Part shown: positions 59,033 through 64,000 of the stretch, piece by piece | Position numbering within the stretch: the stretch's first letter is position 1 | Layout: each line of letters opens with the position of its first letter | NCBI GenBank assembly: GCA_001600455.1 | Contig: BCKC01000011.1 | Span: 1-64,000, forward strand | Direction: 5' to 3' | DNA length: 64,000 bases | DNA from: Endocalyx cinctus | Lineage: Eukaryota; Ascomycota; Sordariomycetes; Amphisphaeriales; Apiosporaceae | Translations under genes and position numbers: made by a program | The notes under the pieces: model-generated | Told to the model about the DNA's origin: nothing | Database searches by the model: none | What the model saw: the letters and a program-made list of their open reading frames with translations, nothing else

Positions 59033-60362
59033 CTATTCGGAGTTCCGTTCACTACCTGCGACTGCGCCCCCTCGCCAGAGGCCGTAGTAACCGTCGCAGT
59101 TCTTCCACAACTTTATAGTTCCGTCCTCTGAACCGGTAGCGTAGAGTTTACCGTCGGGTGAAAAGGCGACGGACCAGACAGGACCGTGATGTCCCTTGTT
59201 GATGTCTGATTACGGAATTAGTATGACGAAGAATAAGAGTAATTTGAGAGATATTGGGCGGCACTTACCAATCTCCACTCCATCATCCCATCGGTATACT
59301 CTCGCCCACGTGGCGGGAATATCTTCGCCCACGACAATCTTCCGGCTTTTGGGGTCTACGGCAACGCTTGCGACTTTATAGTCCATCTTGATGCTCTTGA
59401 GTTCCTCGGTGGCCTTTATCCCACCCCAGAAATAGATCGTCTTTCCGGCAGCGACCGCGAGAACGGGCAATCCGCCGCCGATATCGGATTCGGACGTGTA
59501 TTCGGGGGCAAGCTGGCAAAACTCGCATGAACCGATCTCTCCGTCCAAGACCTGCTCCTTAACGACCCGTCGCGAAGGCAAGTCAAGCCAGCGTAGGGTA
59601 TTGTCTGATGCTGTGATCAGGGTGCTAGGGTCCTTAGTCCAGACAATGAACTTGATAGAGGCAGTGTGAGCACCAGCTCCAATCTCAAAAGCCGAAGAAG
59701 CCGGGATGGTACACGGAGTAGTAATTCCGGACGCGGCAGTTCCGTTGGAAGGAGCTTCACCCGACAAGACTTCAGGTCGCATCTCTGCAAGATCAAAAAT
59801 CCGAAGTTTCTTCTCATATCCACCCGTGGCCACAAGATCGGAGTTCACGGGAGAGTAGGCGATGGCTCGGACAATATGGTCATGTTGCAGGGTGTAGAGA
59901 AGTTCGCCAGTATGCGTATCCCATACTTTGCTATATATATTGGCACAATGTAATTAGTAACGACTCCTAACAAGTTAGAGGTAGCCATCGGGAACGGGAA
60001 AAAAAAGGGGGGGGGAGGGGGGATATGTACGCAGTGAAGTCGGCAGAAGCGGTAGCAGCATGGTCAGCCTCGGGGCTCAATCTTGCCTGCCAAACAGCAC
60101 CCTTGTGGCCTATGAAGGTTCCGATCCAATCACCCGTTTGACCATCGCGAAGCATGGGATTACCATCTACGATAAAATTAGTATAAGCTAAATATCGATA
60201 TGATCCAAGTAACAAAGACGACCGGCAGCTCGTACCTTTGCAAGCGGAAATGAGATAATAGGTATCGTCTTTTTCCAGAGGGGAAAAGCAGATGTGAGGC
60301 ACAGGGCGAGAGTGACCGTGACAGGTTAGAGGGACGTATTGTCTTTGCGGTTCGGTAGCCAT
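59033..60362 (-). CDS. STRAP/UNRIP-type WD40 protein
   Basis: Four exons, complement(join(59033..59205,59269..59930,60031..60166,60236..60362)), 365 aa; every junction restores a codon and the family sequence. The start [21 protein letters not shown] is characteristic of STRAP orthologues, as are [60 protein letters not shown] and the end [30 protein letters not shown]. It should form a seven-bladed WD40 propeller acting as a scaffold; in animals the orthologue binds the SMN complex and kinase receptors, while the fungal role is less defined. A low-complexity insert ([16 protein letters not shown]) of about 30 residues lies in one inter-blade loop. The G-rich tract near 60006-60021 is in intron 2. 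Confidence 0.92.
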
Positions 60363-62233
60363 TGCGTTACGATTCGAGGGGAAGGTGGATCGGTTTACGG
60401 TATAGTTGATGAGGCAGAATCCGATAACGCGATCCTAGGCGCAATTGAATGGAGGACAGTGTATGGTAGAGTGTTTAAGCGGCGAGGGATATTGAGGATA
60501 ATGGAATATATGTTGGGAAGAGTATAGTTCGTCAAGGCGCAAAAACTTAAGGTATAGTTAGGCAAATATTTGCCAAATGGTATAGTTGTTTGCTCGTGTC
60601 TTTAATTTCGTCTCGTCGTAAGAGATTTATTTAGTTGGCTATCATAAATTGAATGAAACAAGGAAGGGAAAAAAAGATAGTAAAAAGAATAGAGAAGTAT
60701 AATGAAGGAATTAGTGGATGGGATGAGATGGGGCATGAATGAATCAAACACCTAGAACGTCGTAACAATCAATGCGCCGACTGAGAAAGAGAGAAGAAAA
60801 AAATCTACTTTCCAAAGTAGAAAGAAATGAAATGAATGGCAAAAAAAAGAAGAAGAACAAGAAAAAAGGTGAATTTTTATTAGAGGAACGATTGTTCTTC
60901 AGAGGAGAGTTGAAGAGTGGGATGAGTAGTAGTCAAACTCTCTACGAAGGGGGAAAAAAAAGACAAAACAAAATGTGTGTACAATTTATTTGTGTATTAT
61001 CTGATGGAATTTATTTTTTTTATTTTTTATTTTATTTTTTTTATGAAAAAGGGTCCTGGGCTGCCTGGTTAAAGCGTCAGCCTTCGATATAAGGGTAAGG
61101 CAAGAATGCTACAGTAATGCTAAGCATGCTAGGTTCAAAAACACACTGACCTACGACACGTAAGTATCTGGAATTAATTAGGATTGGCGGGGTAGATTTA
61201 CTTATACATTAAGTACTTAAGTACTATGTATTACATACTAGGTATATATCTATTATAACTCAAAGGGGTGGTCTTTATAGGGGCTGAGGGGGCTGAGGGG
61301 TTACTTACTTACGATAGTCTGCTACGTTAGCTGGTTAGGTACTTAACTTAAGGCTTAAGCACTTACCTAGGTAGTTATAGGTGTACCGTAGAAAGAATGT
61401 GGGATATAGACTTAAGTATGGATACGAAGCATATTTATTGATTGGCTCAATCTTATCGTTATAACGCGAAGTACCACTACAACTACCTAGGCTACTAGGC
61501 AGCTAGGCTGCTAGGTATACTGATAAACCGAGTACTGTAAATGCTTATGTACCTAGCCTAAAGTATTTATCTGTGAAGAAGTGCTCCGTACTCCGCTGCT
61601 CCATGCACTGGCAAATCGGCAGACTGACAGACTAGAAGTTAAAAATAATAAAAGATGATGACATACTGTGTATTAGCAGTTACTAGCAGGTATTAGTAGT
61701 TGTTAGCGGCTAGTACTCCCTATTTACTGAATAACTAGGTACCTAGGTACTGTGGTATGGGTGTACTCATAGGCCCTGTTAATACCTTCACCACCGTCCT
61801 TCGGGACATAATATACTGTACGATCTAAGACATAGTTACTTAGCGGTATCACTACGGAGTACAAACCTTACAGTACCTAGTAACTACTACATGATTAGTA
61901 TTTTGAACAATCCCTTCGAAAGATTTCGATATAATTCTCTACTACAGATAATTATCCTATGTGAATCGCTAATACGAGAAACTGTTTATTTAACTTTCCC
62001 CAAAAGACGGTCAATACTCTTCCTTTCAAGTAGATGTCTCTTTCTAATAATAAGTCATGTATACTGCCTGACTGCCTATGCCATATAATTTTATATTGTT
62101 TAACTGGTTATACCCCACTAAGTGCCACTACCTACCTAGGTATATACATACACTACTCTACCTAACTTAATCCCTTGAAGCGCCGTCAAGCTTCAACCCC
62201 CCGCCTCTGTAAATAGTATCAAAATATCACAAC
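60363..62233. other. Region between divergent STRAP and Doa1 genes
   Basis: About 1.9 kb shared upstream region. Purine-rich A/G sequence lies at about 60770-60960 and a T/A-rich run at 61010-61045. From 61200 to 62150 the sequence is dense in CTAGG/TACTTAAG motifs, with exact TACCTAGGTA at 61364, 61740 and 62133 and TACGGAGTA at 61853. A tRNA-like but non-folding stretch lies near 61052-61135. The plus frame at 60772-61092 is compositional. Confidence 0.5.
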
Positions 62234-64000
62234 ATGACCGATTTTAAGTTGTCCGCGCAACTGTCCGCGCACGAAGCCGATGTAAGTTTTACCTGCTACT
62301 TGAAATATTGATTCTATCCTATAAAGAATATCGTAAAGAATATCTCTAATAAAATGCTTGACCTCCAATAGGTCCGAGATGTCCTCTTCCCTTCTCCAAC
62401 CCTAATTCTATCCGCCTCTAGAGACCATACAGTAAGAGCTTGGAAACGGACAGCTACGTCACCTCCTACTTTCGAGCCCTCTATCACCAACCAAGGTTCC
62501 GAGTTTGTCAACAGCTTAACTTACCTTCCCCCTTCTTCCGACTTTCCCCAAGGACTCGTCGTGTCCGGTGGCACCGATACCATCATCGATGTTCGGCCTA
62601 CCACCTCCTCTCCTACAAATAACGCAGAACGTCTGTTGATTGGTCACGCTCGGAACATATGCGCCTTAGATATCCTTCCCGGTGGGAAATATATTGTCTC
62701 TGGTAGCTGGGACAACAGTGCCCGGATATGGAGCGTGGGTAAATGGGAGACCGAAGTAGTCCTCGGTGGGCACGAAGGCGCGGTGTGGGATGTGTTACCC
62801 CTAGACGAGACAACTATAGTCACCGCTTCTGCCGACAAGAATATTCGTATATTTGACCTTCGGACGGGCGTCGCTGGCGAAGTCCAACCTCGATCTACTA
62901 TATACACTCCCGACGTCGTTCGAGCCCTCTGCAAGGTTCCTCACGGCCATCCTAGCGGCGCCGATATTGCCAGCGCGAGCAATGATGGTATTATTCGTTT
63001 ATGGAAACTAACCGGCCAGCAAGTTGGCGAGCTTCATGGCCACGAGAGTTTCATATACGCTCTCTCGGCTTTACCGTCTGGTGAGCTAGTGAGCTCAGGT
63101 GAAGATAGAACTGTCCGGATATGGAAAGGGACGGAGTGCATTCAGACTATCACGCACCCGGCCATTTCCGTGTGGACGGTTGCCGTGTGTCCTGAAACTG
63201 GCGATATAGTGTCCGGCGCAAGCGATAACGTCATCCGTGTCTTTACCCGAAGTCAAGAACGGATAGCAAGCCCCGACGTCCTAACACACTTTGATGAGTC
63301 GGTTAAATCTTCGTCGATACCCCAACAGCAAGTCGGTAACATCAACAAAGAGAAACTTCCCGGTCCCGAGTTTCTTACCTCGAAATCTGGCACGAAGGAT
63401 GGCCAGGTGCAAATGATCAACCAACCTAATGGATCTGTTACCGCTCATCAATGGTCCGTAGGACAACAACAGTGGATCGAAATCGGCACGGTGGTAGACG
63501 CTGTGGGTAGCAGTGGTCGCAAGGTTGAACACAATGGCAAATCTTACGACTACGTTTTTGATGTCGCAATCGAGGAGGGCGCGCCATCGTTCAAGCTGCC
63601 CTATAACCTTTCCGACAACCCTTACGCGGTCGCTCAAAAATTTATTGACGATAATGAGTTGTCGCAGAACTTCTTAGATGATATTGCCAAATTTATCATC
63701 AATAATACGCAAGGAGCAACCATCGGCCAGGACTCGGGAGGAGCTTCGTCTGGCCCCGACCCATACGGCACAGAATCACGTTACAAACCTACCGAGGAGT
63801 CGAATTCCCACCGGATAAAAGCCATCCCGCAGCGCGAATATCTCGATATTACCGCTGCTAAATACGAACGTAAGTCAATACCAGGAATCTTTTTTAACAT
63901 CGTACATCTTAGTCCCCGTTGATATATAGGGCTAGGATTCCTATGACCGAGAACTAACTCCTGAGATAGCCGTGTTCAAGAAGATCCTTAGCGTCAACTC
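62234..64000 (+). CDS. doa1: Doa1/Ufd3 (PLAA) ubiquitin-binding WD40 protein, partial at window edge
   Basis: Exons join(62234..62281,62372..63869,63970..>64000); about 526 residues are visible before the window ends. Residues about 1-310 form the WD40 propeller (LSAHEADVRDVLFP, SASRDHTVRAWK, GHARNICALDILPGGKYIVSG, GHEGAVWDVL, GHESFIYALSALPSGELVSSGEDRTVRIW). At about 380-465 lies the PFU domain (GKSYDYVFDVAIEEGAP, KLPYNLSDNPYAVAQKFI, NFLDDIAKFIINN), which binds ubiquitin. The C-terminal PUL domain that binds Cdc48/p97 lies beyond the window; its lead-in VFKKILSVN is just visible after the second intron. The protein helps Cdc48 handle ubiquitinated substrates and maintain free ubiquitin. The start lies in a short 16-codon first exon, MTDFKLSAQLSAHEAD. 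Confidence 0.93.

Noticed and set aside
61052..61135. tRNA-like stretch (A-box-like TGGTTAAAGCG, B-box-like GGTTCAAAA)
   Set aside because: No acceptor pairing and no 7-base anticodon loop with T33 could be built, with or without an intron; at most a tRNA-derived remnant.
1..64000. CRISPR array, prokaryotic operons or insertion sequences
   Set aside because: The tandem arrays have no constant repeat with unique spacers, and the introns and gene families show a fungal nuclear genome.

Overview
The window looks like genomic DNA of a filamentous ascomycete (Pezizomycotina); the class is not resolved. Support: genes carry short GT-AG introns of about 50-110 bases with CTAAC/CTAAT-type branch sites; protein families are fungal (NCS1 permease, SWIRM/Fun19-type protein, GMC oxidoreductase, Doa1/Ufd3, STRAP); the tRNA-Arg has an intron; and transposon relics carry the C-to-T/G-to-A decay of repeat-induced point mutation (RIP). 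Exon joins below were made by eye: each join keeps the reading frame and restores family sequence across the junction.

Layout. 1-5.2 kb is a nest of transposon remains. It holds an LTR-like block, a second LTR-like repeat interrupted by a 126-bp insertion, and a Ty3/gypsy relic whose two 447-bp LTRs face in opposite directions. The relic's pol frame is cut by five TAA codons, yet an antisense ORF in it is intact and has a zinc-cluster-like cysteine array. 5.9-18 kb holds, all on the minus strand, an NCS1 nucleobase/vitamin permease, a class V PLP aminotransferase-like protein with a basic N-terminal extension, and a SWIRM protein. 18-33.9 kb is gene-poor, with a Nudix hydrolase, an orphan basic protein and tRNA-Arg(CCU). 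33.9-42.8 kb holds a GMC oxidoreductase, tRNA-Trp(CCA) and adenylosuccinate lyase split into 15 exons. 43.1-43.8 kb holds a second copy of the LTR-like repeat in AT-rich decayed DNA. 44.4-48.5 kb holds a single-pass membrane protein and an orphan coiled-coil/acidic protein. 48.5-59 kb is 10.5 kb with no convincing gene but several tandem repeats. 59-64 kb holds a STRAP-type WD40 protein and, running off the right edge, Doa1/Ufd3.

The genes are ordinary dispersed fungal genes rather than a pathway cluster: purine synthesis (adenylosuccinate lyase), transport (NCS1), ubiquitin/Cdc48 work (Doa1), chromatin (SWIRM) and phosphate metabolism (Nudix). The most unusual content is the rearranged retroelement with its intact antisense Zn2Cys6-like ORF, the multiple PKA-like motifs in the aminotransferase extension, the intron-dense adenylosuccinate lyase with a 12-nt exon, and the repeat structures in the 48.5-59 kb desert.
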